Shown: in pieces, positions 39,024 through 49,667 of the stretch
Layout of the letters: every line of letters starts with the position of its first letter
How positions within the stretch are numbered: the stretch's first letter is position 1
NCBI RefSeq assembly: GCF_047675955.1
Contig: NC_132916.1
Location: 67,015,481-67,079,480 of the forward strand
Direction of reading: 5' to 3'
Source: Chlorocebus sabaeus
Lineage: Eukaryota > Chordata > Mammalia > Primates > Cercopithecidae
Length of the DNA: 64,000 bases
The notes under the pieces: model-generated
The model's database searches: none
Seen by the model: only the letters and a program-made list of their open reading frames with translations
Told to the model about the DNA's origin: nothing
Position numbers and translations under genes: made by a program

Positions 39024-40417
39024 GTAATATTTTCACTGACTCTTGCAGCAAAGCTTAACGTTATCAGCCTTCCCAGGGTTATACGTGCAGCACCGTAGTT
39101 CTCAGGCATTATATTGATTGCAAAGAAGGGCAGGAATCTCTGTGTATGCCTATATCATTCACTCCTGGGAAATAAAGATAACATAAGTGGATGACTCAGA
39201 AAGGCAGTGTTTTCCTCCCAGCCGCATGCTAATCAAGCCCTCTCACAGAAAAACTGAAGAATTTAGAAGCCAGCGGGTAGCACCAGAGCAAAGTACCTTG
39301 TTTGTGGATGAACCTAGCCTAGCCTTGGAATATGCATCTGGAAATCCGAAACTTTTTAGCTATTTGGACTGATTATTGTTGGAATGGGGAGAGGAGGCAA
39401 AGAGGAAATGAAGACAAGATCCAGATTGGGATAGTCTACTGATGGAAACTGTCAGGGTATAGATTTTCTCTAAATGTTTAACAGAAACCTCAGGGACAAG
39501 ATAATTGCAGGGATTCATGGAACAGCAAGTTAAATCCATTTCTCCACCCACCTCACTCCCAATTAGAGTTTTCTGGGGGAAATTCAGAAATGGAAACTGC
39601 CTAAGCATACATACTTTGCATACTGTAAATACTGCTGGATTTGATACTTTGTTGGGAGAAAAGAAGGGGACTTTAGAGATGTATGGACTTGAGTGAAATG
39701 TGGCTCCATGTCTTCCTGGCTGTTAGAACTTGGAAAATTCATTGATTTATTAAATTCCATTTAATCTTCTGTAAGATGTGGATTATAATCTGCTTTGCAG
39801 AGTTATGTGAACTCAAAATCAGATTTTACCTGTAAAGTTCTTAAAGCAGTACTTGGCCAGTGTATCCTAGGTTAGGATATTGCTGGTATATTGTTTCTGT
39901 GTTGCGTGCTACTGATTTTTTCCCCATAAGAATTTTTAGCATGAAATTTATTTCAATGCATTACAGTTTTATTTTCAAAGGAAACTTACCTAGAAATCAA
40001 GGCAAATCCCAAAAGTTATTAACTAATTTTTTCAGTTCTAATATCATTTATAGGAAAACAGGAAAAGAAAACTTGTAGAAGGAAATAGTACAAATAGAGA
40101 AACAAACTGGGGTGAGAGAGGAGAGAATAAGGAAGGGTGAGAAGAATGAGGTGGAGAAATGGAAAGAATTTGGGAACATTGTATGAATAGGGTGGTAAAC
40201 AGAAATAGGCTAGAGAGATAGAACGTAGACATGTAAACAGGTCCAGAGATAAACAAAGAATTAAAATGAAAACAGAGTGAGAAACTCAGTGTCTTAAAGG
40301 GAAGCTTAGCCATTGATCATGTTGTAATAAATGTATACATCATGTAAAAATCCCTTTAAATGGTACAAAATAATATCAGTTATATCAAATATTTAAAATA
40401 TCTATTTTGTTTCATAG
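39024..40417 (+). other. ADGRG6: intron 11 (inferred numbering)
   Basis: The donor GTAATA is slightly weak. A MIR-like relic lies at 39680-39860 and a purine-rich stretch (GAGAGAGGAGAGAATAAGGA) near 40113. Nothing else recognised. Confidence 0.8.
39680..39860 (+). repeat. MIR SINE relic
   Basis: Text such as GGACTTGAGTGAAATGTGGC, TTAGAACTTGGAAAATTCAT, TTAATCTTCTGTAAGATGTG and TAAAGCAGTACTTGGCCAGT follows forward MIR order with heavy decay. Confidence 0.55.
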
Positions 40418-40482
40418 TTATTACAATGCTACCAACCCATCGGTAACCTACTGGGGACCTCCTGATATCTCCAACTGTTCAA
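40418..40482 (+). CDS. ADGRG6: ADGRG6 exon 12: HormR motif, second part
   Basis: This 65-bp exon (phase 2 in, phase 1 out) encodes Cys (split) then YYNATNPSVTYWGPPDISNC and Ser plus the first base of Lys. It carries the remaining HormR cysteines and the TYWGP motif. It is the most diverged exon against human from memory: Tyr for Phe, Ser for Leu, Pro for Val and Ser for Leu within 22 residues. The donor is A|GTAAGT. Confidence 0.94.
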
Positions 40483-41034
40483 GTAAGTGAGCAATTTTCC
40501 TTTATTTCTCAAGGACAAAATGATATGACTTCAGGCTTCATGGTTTTCATTGTCTTCGGGAATATTCTTGTGCTGTATGATACTGTTTTCATATTAAAAG
40601 GCAAATGATTATTTCACTTAAGACAGAAAATACTTTTTGCTCTCATTTTAACTTTCTATTCTGTAGGGGATTAAAAATAGGAAAATCTAGAGAAGACAAA
40701 ACTAATATATAAATTGATATTTATATCAATATTTTGTAGTTTGCATTAATTTTAAATAGCAAATTATGCTTATTCAGTGATTCTGGGGATATTTCTCTTA
40801 GAACTTTGTGTGTTCATCCCTCCAAGTTATTTGTATCTTACTGAAGAGAGAAGTTACTCTCTGCATAGAAAGAAATATTATTGCCTTGTGAATATGGGGA
40901 TGAGATATACACAGGAAAATCTCACTTCCTTGCTTCAACTGTAAAGTGAAATGTTACACTCTACTTTGGATTCCTGAAAATGCTCAAAATATGCAGGTAA
41001 AACTTAGTGTTGTTTTCTTCTGCCTTTGTTTTAG
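40483..41034 (+). other. ADGRG6: intron 12 (inferred numbering)
   Basis: Short intron of 552 bases with no recognised repeat. The acceptor region reads TTTGTTTTAGAAG, giving a possible tandem TAG-AAG acceptor. Confidence 0.85.
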
Positions 41035-41242
41035 AAGCAAATGATGTTGCTAACCAGATTTTAGATTTAACTGCTGATGGGCAGAACTTAACCTCAGCCA
41101 ATATTACCAACATTGTGGAACAGGTCAAAAGAATTGTGAATAAAGAAGAAAACATTGATATAACACTTGGCTCAACTCTAATGAATATATTTTCTAATAT
41201 CTTAAGCAGTTCCGACAGTGACTTGCTTGAGTCTTCTTCTGA
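41035..41242 (+). CDS. ADGRG6: ADGRG6 exon 13: start of GAIN domain
   Basis: This 208-bp exon (phase 1 in, phase 2 out) encodes KANDVANQILDLTADGQNLT through ILSSSDSDLLESSS and a split Glu. The helical, Asn/Asp-rich text with VEQVKRIVNKEENIDITLGS is GAIN subdomain A. As I recall, human reads KEANEVANQILNLT here, so this copy lacks one Glu codon at the exon junction and has Asp for Asn in LNLT, losing a glycosylation sequon. The first base could move from 41035 to 41038 if the second AG were used. Confidence 0.95.
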
Positions 41243-42200
41243 GTAAGTATTTTTTTTCTGGAGAGTAAATTTTATTGGGTAATGATGTTACATGATTTCT
41301 CACCTATCTGAATACTTTGTGCCCAGATTTTAGAATTCAAATCTCTGCAAAATGTATTGATAGTCATTCATAGTTAAGCAAGGTCATTCACAATGTGAAC
41401 TTAAAAGTTCTGTGTGGTCTTTTTTTGAGAAATACAATTTACAATATACATAGCCCTAGAAAGCGCAGTCTTTCATTTTTTATTTGAAAATTCTAAATTT
41501 AGTTTAAAAATTCTAAAATTCTAAATTTAGTTGACCAGTAGAGTTATGCATAACTGGTCATTGTAAGTCCACTATACTGTGAACTATGCCACTGACAGCC
41601 ACAGCCACATGATTGTTGGACTTCTGAAATGAACACGCTGGGGCAGATGAAAATGTACCTGTATTTATATGATTCAATTTGTATTTAATTGCTTCACTTA
41701 ATGTATAGTATTAAAATATTTAATGTTTTTCTCTTTCTTCCCTTCTACATTTCTCTGAAGAAAATTTTATATTTGTTAAAAATGTATTTTCTAACAATCT
41801 ACATAACAATATAAACATTTTTCTAGCGTCTTGCAGTTCACAAAACACTTTTATCGCATTATTTCCTTTGATTGTTGATAAGCCGTTAAGGTAGGGAGGA
41901 TGCTTTTTTATGTGAGAAAAGAGAGGCCAAAACAAATGAAAAACAGTATTTGTTCAGGATGATTTAATTGTTGATTTTCTTTAAAGCAGATATTTCTCTT
42001 GAGGATTCATCCATCCCTGTGATTCCATGTTTTAACAGGTATCACTGTGGATTGGGGTAATTTTATGGGTGTTCATGTTAAGATCAGAAAATATGAACAC
42101 AACTTTATTTTGTTTGTATTTTGCCATGCAGCAAAACTTGTATGTTTAAGAATCTAAAATATCATATTACTTAATAGTGGTATTTTTGTCATTTCTTTAG
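41243..42200 (+). other. ADGRG6: intron 13 (inferred numbering)
   Basis: Donor GTAAGT, acceptor TTTCTTTAG. A short direct repeat of TTCTAAATTTAGTT occurs near 41492-41535. A possible decayed MIR-like segment lies at about 41800-41935. No other feature. Confidence 0.75.
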
Positions 42201-42372
42201 AGCTTTAAAAACAATTGATGAATTGGCCTTCAAGATAGACCTAAATAGCACATCACATGTGAATATTACAACTCGGAACTTGGCTCTTGGCGTATCATCC
42301 CTGTTACCAGGGACAAATGCAATTTCAAATTTTAGCATTGGTCTTCCAAGCAATAATGAATCATATTTCCAG
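42201..42372 (+). CDS. ADGRG6: ADGRG6 exon 14: GAIN domain
   Basis: This 172-bp exon (phase 2 in, phase 0 out) encodes ALKTIDELAFKIDLNSTSHV through GLPSNNESYFQ, the GAIN subdomain A/B region with sequons NST, NIT, NFS and NES. Gly stands where I recall Ser in LALSVSSLLPG. The donor GTAATG is slightly off consensus. Confidence 0.96.
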
Positions 42373-42721
42373 GTAATGAGCCAGTGGTTTCTTTCATTTT
42401 AATTAATTACTTAGACATATAAAAACTTGCTGATCACTTAGCGGTTGCTGCTTCCAAGAGGTCTTGGTCCATGAAGTGGCAAGCAGGTCTGAATGTTGGT
42501 TAAGTTTAACTAGAGCAGTAGCCATAAGGTATTGTGGGAGCTCAGAGTGAGTATACTTTCATAATCTGGGTGACAGGGGAGGTCAGCTTACCTTCTACAA
42601 GAGGGGTTACTGGAGCTAAGCATGAGTAGGGACCACCATACTTGGGGTGAGCATCAGTTCAGTTAGAGGAAAGAGCTTTAAGGGCCCCAAGGTTAAAAGA
42701 AGCATGGTGCATTATCTTTGC

Positions 42722-43215
42722 CAGTGGTTCTGAAACTGAATATTAGGATCTTCTGGAGAATGCTGGGTGTGGTCTCTTATGCCTGTAATCCCAGCACTTT
42801 GGGAGGCCTAGGTGGGTGAATCACTTGAGGCCAGGGGTTCGAGACCAGTTTGGCCAACATGATAAACCCTGTTTCTACTAAAAATACGAAAAAAAGTCAG
42901 CCAGGCGTGGTGGTGCATGCCTGTAATCCCAGCTATTTGGGAGACTGAGGCACGAGAATCACTTGAACCTGGGAGATGGAGGTTGCAGTGAGTCGGAATC
43001 ATGCCACTTCCCGCCAGCTTAGGCAACAGAGCGGGACTCTGTCTCAATAGAATAAAAAAAAAAGCATCTTCTGGAGGACTGGAGGACTTGTTAAAACATT
43101 TCTGGGACCTACTCCAGGAGTTTCTGATTTAGTAGGTTCTGGTTAGGCCCTCCAAATTTGTACTTTTAGCAAGTTCCTTAGACATTGCTGGTCTAAGTAT
43201 CACACTTTGAAAACA
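42722..43215 (+). repeat. MER5A-like hAT relic, split by an Alu
   Basis: The left part (42722-42758) starts CAGTGGTTCTGAAACTGAAT. The right part (43064-43215) has GGACTTGTTAAAACATTTCT, GAGTTTCTGATTTAGTAGG and ends CACACTTTGAAAACAC. Together they form one forward MER5A once the Alu is removed. Confidence 0.88.
42759..43063 (+). mobile_element. Alu SINE inserted into MER5A
   Basis: Full plus-strand Alu from GCTGGGTGTGGTCTCTTATG to GGGACTCTGTCTCAATAG and an A-rich tail. The target duplication ATCTTCTGGAG is perfect at 42748-42758 and 43066-43076. Confidence 0.96.
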
Positions 43216-44084
43216 CGTGATGTAGAAGTCTGAGATAGCAGGTGACAGGACGGCTGGACACATATGCTGGGGCTAGATTAATGGAGAACCATTTCAACAT
43301 GTTCAAGCGATGCATAAGCAAAGAATTTTCAAGTTCCTACTACATACCAGACACTGTTAGCCACCAGAGCAAACAAAATTAATGAAGCATTGTCCTTGAC
43401 CTGGTAGAGTACAGTATGTGAAGCGCAATCTATCTTTTAACTGTGGAGATAGAACAAACTGAAAATATAAAAAGCCTGAAATCAGGATACAGGCAAGACC
43501 TTTTTTCTCCATTAGACTGCAGGCTGTTTTGGGTAATTCTCTTTCACATTTTAAGAGTAAAACTCAGTCAACCTTAGTCTTATTCCAAGACAATTTGCAA
43601 GAAAGCTTTCTTTGGCCTTGAGCTATGGTTTCAGGAAAAATGCTATCTGAGAGTGTTCATAAAATTTTAATGCAGTTTTAAATAAACAAGTTGACTTCAG
43701 TCTCTTTCTCTTTCTCTCTCCCTCGCCCCTTCCTCCCATAGTTATTATCTTTCACTACGTGTTTTGAGAAAACCTCAAAATCTGCTGCTGGTAAATCTAA
43801 TTCTTATACTTGAAAATGTTGACTGATTTGTAGATTTCTTCCTATGTCTTAATTAAAATCAATGCATTTTCTCCTTGGATACACATGTAAAACCCAAATG
43901 AGATCTACAGCTCTGTCTGTAGGGGTTTATCCAGGAGTTGCAGTGACTACTGTAGATACAAAGGGAAGTCCTGGTACTGGCTAATTTGAACTTGCAGTTG
44001 TTCACTCTCCTGACTATGCATGCGGAATAAAGTTATTACCATTTAATTATGATTACTTGACCAATATATCTCTGTGTGTGACAG

Positions 44085-44225
44085 ATGGATTTTGAGAGTG
44101 GACAAGTCGATCCACTGGCGTCTGTAATTTTGCCTCCAAACTTACTTGAGAATTTAAGTCAAGAAGATTCTGTATTAGTCAGAAGAGCACAGTTTACTTT
44201 CTTCAACAAAACTGGACTTTTCCAG
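44085..44225 (+). CDS. ADGRG6: ADGRG6 exon 15: GAIN domain
   Basis: This 141-bp exon (phase 0 at both ends) encodes MDFESGQVDPLASVILPPNL through AQFTFFNKTGLFQ, a GAIN subdomain B strand-rich segment. Gln stands where I recall Pro in LSPEDSVLV. Being symmetric in phase 0 it could be skipped in frame, but loss would destroy the GAIN fold. Confidence 0.96.
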
Positions 44226-46534
44226 GTAAGCACATTCATTAAATTATTATTTTTCAATTGCAAACGAAGTTTCTTTGCTCAAAGGAAAAAAACAAAAGTT
44301 TAGTTTCCTTTGAAATATATCAGAAGGTTTAGAAAAATTTACTGCATTTTCAAAAATGAAAATTTTTAATATAATTGTTTAAATATTTTATTTCAGATAA
44401 TATGCTTATTAACAAGTTGTATGTACTTCAGTTTTTAAAATAATTCAAGTATTAGGCTAAGGCTTGCATTAAACAATTAGAAATTGAATTAGTGAAGAAA
44501 TGACTGTTAATTATTACTTTCATTAAATATTTTATGCTCTCCAATCATTTAGGCCTTTAGAGTTAAAGAAATTGCACACCAAAGGAAAGGGTTTTTTTTT
44601 CTTTAATTCAGCAGGAAGCACTGTTTACATAATGAGCAGCATTCTTGGCTTTAATCAGTTTTCCCATTAGTATTTCAAGTGACCTTTGGTCTTTACACAT
44701 CCGCAGAGTAGGATGGCATTGTGCTAAGCACATATTATCATTTTTATTGGCATCATTTCTAGATTCTAGAAGGCCCACTGCCAGCAAACACTGGTGACCT
44801 CTGTTTGCCTTTACAAGTACAACCTGATCGAGAGCAGTTTTGCTGGACCCTTTTTAAAAAATAAAACCTATCTGTTAAATTCAAGATATCATTGCATATT
44901 GAACAATGTGACTTATATGAAAGAAAATAGCAAGTCTCAAGGCCAGAGAATTGTTTGTAATAGATCTGCCTTTATATGTCATATGTAGAGGAACAGCCAA
45001 GTAGAGATATATTCAAGGAAAAGAATACCATGGAATCCTTGACAGTAATTAATTCCAAAATTTAAAAGTTTTATCCACAAATGTTTTAGGAACCAGCTGT
45101 ATACAAATTTTGTGATTTATATGAATGCAATTTATATATTTTATATAAAAACATGTGTAGTTTATCCTGAAGGATTTAATAGCTATAAACATATACAACT
45201 GCAGTTTTAAAAACTATGGAATATAAAGTGTATGACAATGTTACCTTAAAACTAGTATAAAAATGCAGTAGGTGTCACAAAGTGTGAATGGTACAGAAAG
45301 GGGGTCCAGTGCAGGGGGAAGGTTTAGCCCTGCACTCTTAAATTTGCAACTCTTAGATTTGCAAGGATCTGTCATTGTTTTGAGTCATCTCCACATCATT
45401 GTTTCCTTCTCCTTTGGTATTTCCCTACCAAAGTTGTTATTAGGAAGCATATTTGGCCAGGTGCAGTGGCTCATGCCTGTAATCCTAGCGCTTTGGGAGG
45501 CTGAGGAGGGAGGATTGCCTGAGACCAAGAGTTCAAGACCAATCAAGCCAACATAGACCCGTCTCTAAGAAAAAAAAAAAAGGAAGCATATGTTCAGTTT
45601 CTAAAGTTAATTTACTGGAGAATGAAAAAAAGTTAAAGATTCTGTGGTGCTCCTCTATCATAGAGGGCAAGCTACGATGGTGTTGTTTTGTGTTTTACTG
45701 AAAGGCTGAGTATCGCTATTTAATAGCTGAGTTTAATAGTGACCACCACACAAAATTAGTAAAAAGCTATATTCTGGATGCTGAATTTTATTTAGAATTT
45801 ATCTTGTGATTATTCCAGAACAACTGATTTGTAAGCTATGATATAAAGAGAAATTCAGGAGATTTGACAAGAAATACAAGGGAAAGAAAAAAATAGAGAT
45901 TAACTTGCTGAATAGAACGCTTATTGGTCTAAACCATTTTATGGGACAGATTTGATTTCCTGACAGCCTTATTCCTTAATGAAACCCGCAGATGCTGGCA
46001 AGGAAACAATCAGAGAAGAAGGTAGATGTCCTGGATGGGACTTGAATCCAGTATTACTTTTAGGTATAAGTTAGTAAACATGTCAAGCTGTTGGCATGGA
46101 TGTGAAAGATGTATTGCTTTTTATTTTTCACACCATATTTTCTTTATACTTCTCTGAAAGAAAACAGCATCTATTTTCTGGAGTAGGGAAATGATCTAAT
46201 TGTTTCACAGCTTTTTATGAGTTTATATTATTTATGAGTCTGCATTGTTTCAGATGTTAACTGGCTGACATCAGTCACCACAATCAAGAATGTAGTTTTA
46301 TGAACTCAGTCTTACAATATTGGCTCCCAGCATTCCCTCAATGTATTTATTATAATAAGGGAAGTAGCAAACCTCCTTCAGGAAAGCCAGCAACTTGATG
46401 TGATAAACAGGATGTTCTAGAACTGAAGATCTTAAGTGTAAAAATTACTGACAGTTTGCTTATTTTGGAACACCAAACTAAAATAAAAGTGTGTACTTCT
46501 GACTGATACACGCGATTTTTTTTTTCTTTAAAAG
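44226..46534 (+). other. ADGRG6: intron 15 (inferred numbering)
   Basis: It holds an Alu left monomer (45453-45580). Nothing else is recognised. The acceptor follows a long T-run (CGATTTTTTTTTTCTTTAAAAG). Confidence 0.85.
45453..45580 (+). mobile_element. free left Alu monomer (FLAM-like) or truncated Alu
   Basis: Only the left arm is present: TGGCCAGGTGCAGTGGCTCA through AAGCCAACATAGACCCGTCT and an A-tail. The perfect duplication AGGAAGCATAT at 45442-45452 and 45581-45591 shows that the monomer itself was the inserted unit. Confidence 0.92.
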
Positions 46535-46654
46535 GATGTAGGACCCCAAAGAAAAACCTTAGTGAGTTATGTGATGGCGTGCAGTATTGGAAACATTACT
46601 ATCCAGAATCTGAAGGATCCTGTTCAAATAAAAATCAAACATACAAGAACTCAG
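46535..46654 (+). CDS. ADGRG6: ADGRG6 exon 16: GAIN domain
   Basis: This 120-bp exon (phase 0 at both ends) encodes DVGPQRKTLVSYVMACSIGN and ITIQNLKDPVQIKIKHTRTQ, core strands of GAIN subdomain B close to the proteolysis site. LKDPVQIKI is the conserved strand motif of adhesion GPCRs. Identical to human as I recall it. Confidence 0.97.
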
Positions 46655-48129
46655 GTAAGAAAATGCTCCCAATAGCATTTGGAGAGAGGTGGACTATTTA
46701 AGATACTAATGGGGCCTTTTTTTCTACATGTTAAAAAGTAACTGACCCTTTTTTGTGGAGTAGGACCCAGTTTTCCATAAAGAGAGAACAACTGGTCAGG
46801 TAGTGCTTTAAAGTCACAGTAAATTGAAGCAGCTGGAGAAGTTAGTTTTATCTAGGACTCAATAATCAGAAAGAGAAGGGAAGTGAAGAGAAGGACTTCT
46901 TTTTTTAAGATACAACATATATTGCTTCAAATAAATTAGATGCAGATGTAGTTGCACAATTCTGCCAATAGAGGTATTGTTGTTTCTTTGTTTTTCTGTG
47001 TATGAAAGAAACAGGGGAGGGTGGACTTATTTTTTGAGAGATTAGCAGTTGTTTAGTCTTTGCAAGTGTTGCTTTTCTTGTTGCTTCATTACCCTTGTCA
47101 TCTGTTTGTTTCATAAAATTAGATGGAAGTTCTTTATTGTCCCAGATGGCCCAAGAACAGGTTTTTCTCACTTTTCTAAAGGGCCGTCATCATGATTCTG
47201 CCATGTATTAGATAGGCAGGAAGGCAGGCCGGAAATGAGTGCGCTGAGGATTGAAAGCCAAGTCACCTAAGATCTAGCCTCCTGTATCACGAACCGTCTT
47301 AGACTTCTGTGTTCAACACTTTGGCGTCCTTTGTTTCAGCCCTTTCATTCATGAAGGAAGATTTTTAAAAATTGTGCAATGTGCATAATATGAAATGTAT
47401 CATCTTAATCATTTTTAAGTGTACAGTTCGATAGCATTGTGTTCACATTGTTATGCAACCGTGACCACTATCCATCTCCCCAGCTGAAACTGTTCTCCCA
47501 TTAAATACCCATTCCCTCTTCTCTCCTTTCAATAGCAACTGGCAATCGTCATCCTACTTTCTGTCTCTTAATTTCACTACTCTAAATACCTCATATAAGT
47601 GGAGACATATAGTGTTTGTCCTTTGTGACTAGCTTATTTCATGGCACAATGTCTTCAAGGTTTATCCATGTTGTAGCATCTGTCAGAATTGACTTCCTTT
47701 TTAAGGCTGAAGAGTATTTCATTGTATGTATACAGGTATCTCCTTGAAAACAAGGTATCCTTGTTTTCAATTTGTTTATGTAAATACCCAGACATAAAGG
47801 AGAATTTTGAAGATGATGTGAAATTTTAGTATCAAGAGCTTTTCTAAATGCTAAGAATGAGAGTAGAATCAATATATTTAATGATGGGACATTTGTAGTA
47901 ACCTACAGATAAATGAGTAGTTAGTGTGATTCCTCATGAGGTTAGAGTTGATTTTTGCTTGAATTCTCTATGGGAGAGAAGAAGATCCTGCCTGACATTT
48001 TTAGGTTGAATTGGCATGTTAATACTAATCTATTTCTTTGTGAAACCCTTTGTGTTTTTGTTTTTTTGCCATATTTAAATCATGGCATTTTAAACACAAT
48101 TTCACATGTTTATTCTTGTGTTAATATAG
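46655..48129 (+). other. ADGRG6: intron 16 (inferred numbering)
   Basis: It holds an old L1 relic (47360-47735); the rest is unassigned. Donor GTAAGA, acceptor TTAATATAG with a weak pyrimidine tract. Confidence 0.85.
47360..47735 (-). mobile_element. old L1 LINE fragment (L1M type), minus strand
   Basis: AGTGTACAGTTCGATAGCAT, TGTTATGCAACCGTGACCAC, CATATAAGTGGAGACATATA and TTAAGGCTGAAGAGTATTTC follow the order of reverse-strand old L1 3' sequence. No ORF survives. Confidence 0.75.
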
Positions 48130-48175
48130 GAAGTGCATCATCCCATCTGTGCCTTCTGGGATCTGAACAAAAACA
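48130..48175 (+). CDS. ADGRG6: ADGRG6 exon 17: micro-exon of GAIN/GPS
   Basis: This 46-bp exon (phase 0 in, phase 1 out) encodes EVHHPICAFWDLNKN plus one base. CAFWDLN is the conserved start of the GPS motif in adhesion GPCRs (first GPS cysteine and Trp). It is the smallest exon in the window. Confidence 0.96.
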
Positions 48176-49560
48176 GTAAGTTTTAAAATACTGGTTGTCT
48201 TAATATAGATAACAACTGAATTTTAAACATTGTTAGACACCCCCATTTCCTTTAATTCCACCCCAAACCAGAGTGAGTCACAATGTAAGTGTAAATGGCA
48301 AATGAGTTACAAAGTTAGTTTAGGTAGCTTGGAAAGTCAGTTCTAATTTTTGTAACTTTTTAGTCATTGCAAGAAGAAATAGGCAGACTTTACTGTGTTC
48401 TCTTTCATTTTTTCAATTGAACAGCCTCTTTAACATCAGTTATTTGTAAAATACAGCATACAATTTTATTGCTACTTTTGACGAAAGTAGACGCGCACTT
48501 AATCTCATTCTTCTAAGACACATTTGAGGAGACTGTTTGATATGTGTAAGGCAGACAATTTAAAATCCAGCTTCCAGACCTCTAGTTATGAGGGAGGTGA
48601 GAAGCTGACTAAAGGAATGTAAATATAGAAATGGTTATAATGGACATGTATTACTTGAAAGAGATGAACAGCCTGCAGCATTAGATTTGACAATCAAGAA
48701 AGGAAGGCAAAATTAAGGGATGAATCAATCAGTAGGCATAAGGTGTTGAAATCTCTTTGAAAGGAAGTACAAATAAAGAAGCCTCTTCTGTTTGTCCCCT
48801 TGTGAGGATTATTGTGGACAGATTCATTCTGATATCAATGCAGGCTGCTTTGCTGATGAAAACAGCCTGAAAAGGGTGAAAACTTTTTTTGATAGTCCTT
48901 GTCACAGCAAGACAGGTATTTTTTGGTGGAGGGGTTTAGTTGCATAATTTTGAGAAGATCTTTACTCATTTGCATAGTTAAAAGTATCACTTTATATCTT
49001 AAAATCTTTTTTAAATAAAAGGATTCAATACATTGACAATATGTGTTGCTCATATTCCGTTTTATACCATAAAAGTCAGATAAGGTGGGTTCAAGCCATT
49101 TACTGTCAGTTACCACCAGTAATGATTGCTGTGTACATAAATAGCACATTCCAAGAAAGCAAACCTTCTTTGTTATTATGTCTTCACGAAAATGTAGATT
49201 AACCCTCAGAAAAAAATCGTTGGTTCATTAGTGTGTAATGTATTCGAAGAGGAGTATTTTTTATATGGAAGTTCATTTTAAAATATGTTAAAAATTAAAC
49301 TTGAATCAAGCATTTGTGGAACTCTCGAGTTTGAACCCACTGATTAGATCACCTCTAACTGCCCACCCAGAACTAACATTTGACGATTGTAGGAATCCAA
49401 ATTATTCTAAGCATTGAAAGCTTTCATAATGGTATCCATTTTATAGATAAACTCTATATGGCAGAAGAGACTGAGGCAAATTTCTCTATAGAAGGTCTCA
49501 TCCATTATAGAGAAGACACTGACCTGTTGTTTTCACACCATTTGTTGATTCCTTCAACAG
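48176..49560 (+). other. ADGRG6: intron 17 (inferred numbering)
   Basis: Donor GTAAGT, acceptor CCTTCAACAG. No repeat is confidently recognised; a decayed MIR-like stretch around 49385-49485 is possible. Confidence 0.75.
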
Positions 49561-49667
49561 AAAGTTTTGGAGGATGGAACACGTCAGGATGTGTTGCACA
49601 CAGAGATTCAGATGCAAGTGAGACGGTCTGTCTGTGTAACCACTTCACACATTTTGGAGTTCTGATG
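49561..49667 (+). CDS. ADGRG6: ADGRG6 exon 18: GPS cleavage site and tethered-agonist start
   Basis: This 107-bp exon (phase 1 in, phase 0 out) encodes KSFGGWNTSGCVAHRDSDAS and ETVCLCNHFTHFGVLM. The GPS triad is His-Phe-Thr: autoproteolysis occurs between Phe and Thr, leaving THFGVLM as the start of the tethered (Stachel) agonist on the C-terminal fragment. The GPS cysteines (GC, VCLC) are all present. The tethered agonist continues as DLPRSAS in the next exon. Identical to human as I recall it, so proteolysis and activation should be intact. Confidence 0.97.

Larger units (their letters stand above)
42373..44084 (+). other. ADGRG6: intron 14 (inferred numbering)
   Basis: It holds a MER5 relic interrupted by a plus-strand Alu (42722-43215) and a C/T-rich tract near 43700-43738 that lies in mid-intron. 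The acceptor TCTCTGTGTGTGACAG is unusual in being TG-rich. Confidence 0.85.

Noticed and set aside
48835..49149. 104-codon minus-strand ORF in intron 17
   Set aside because: No known motif; consistent with chance in AT-rich DNA.
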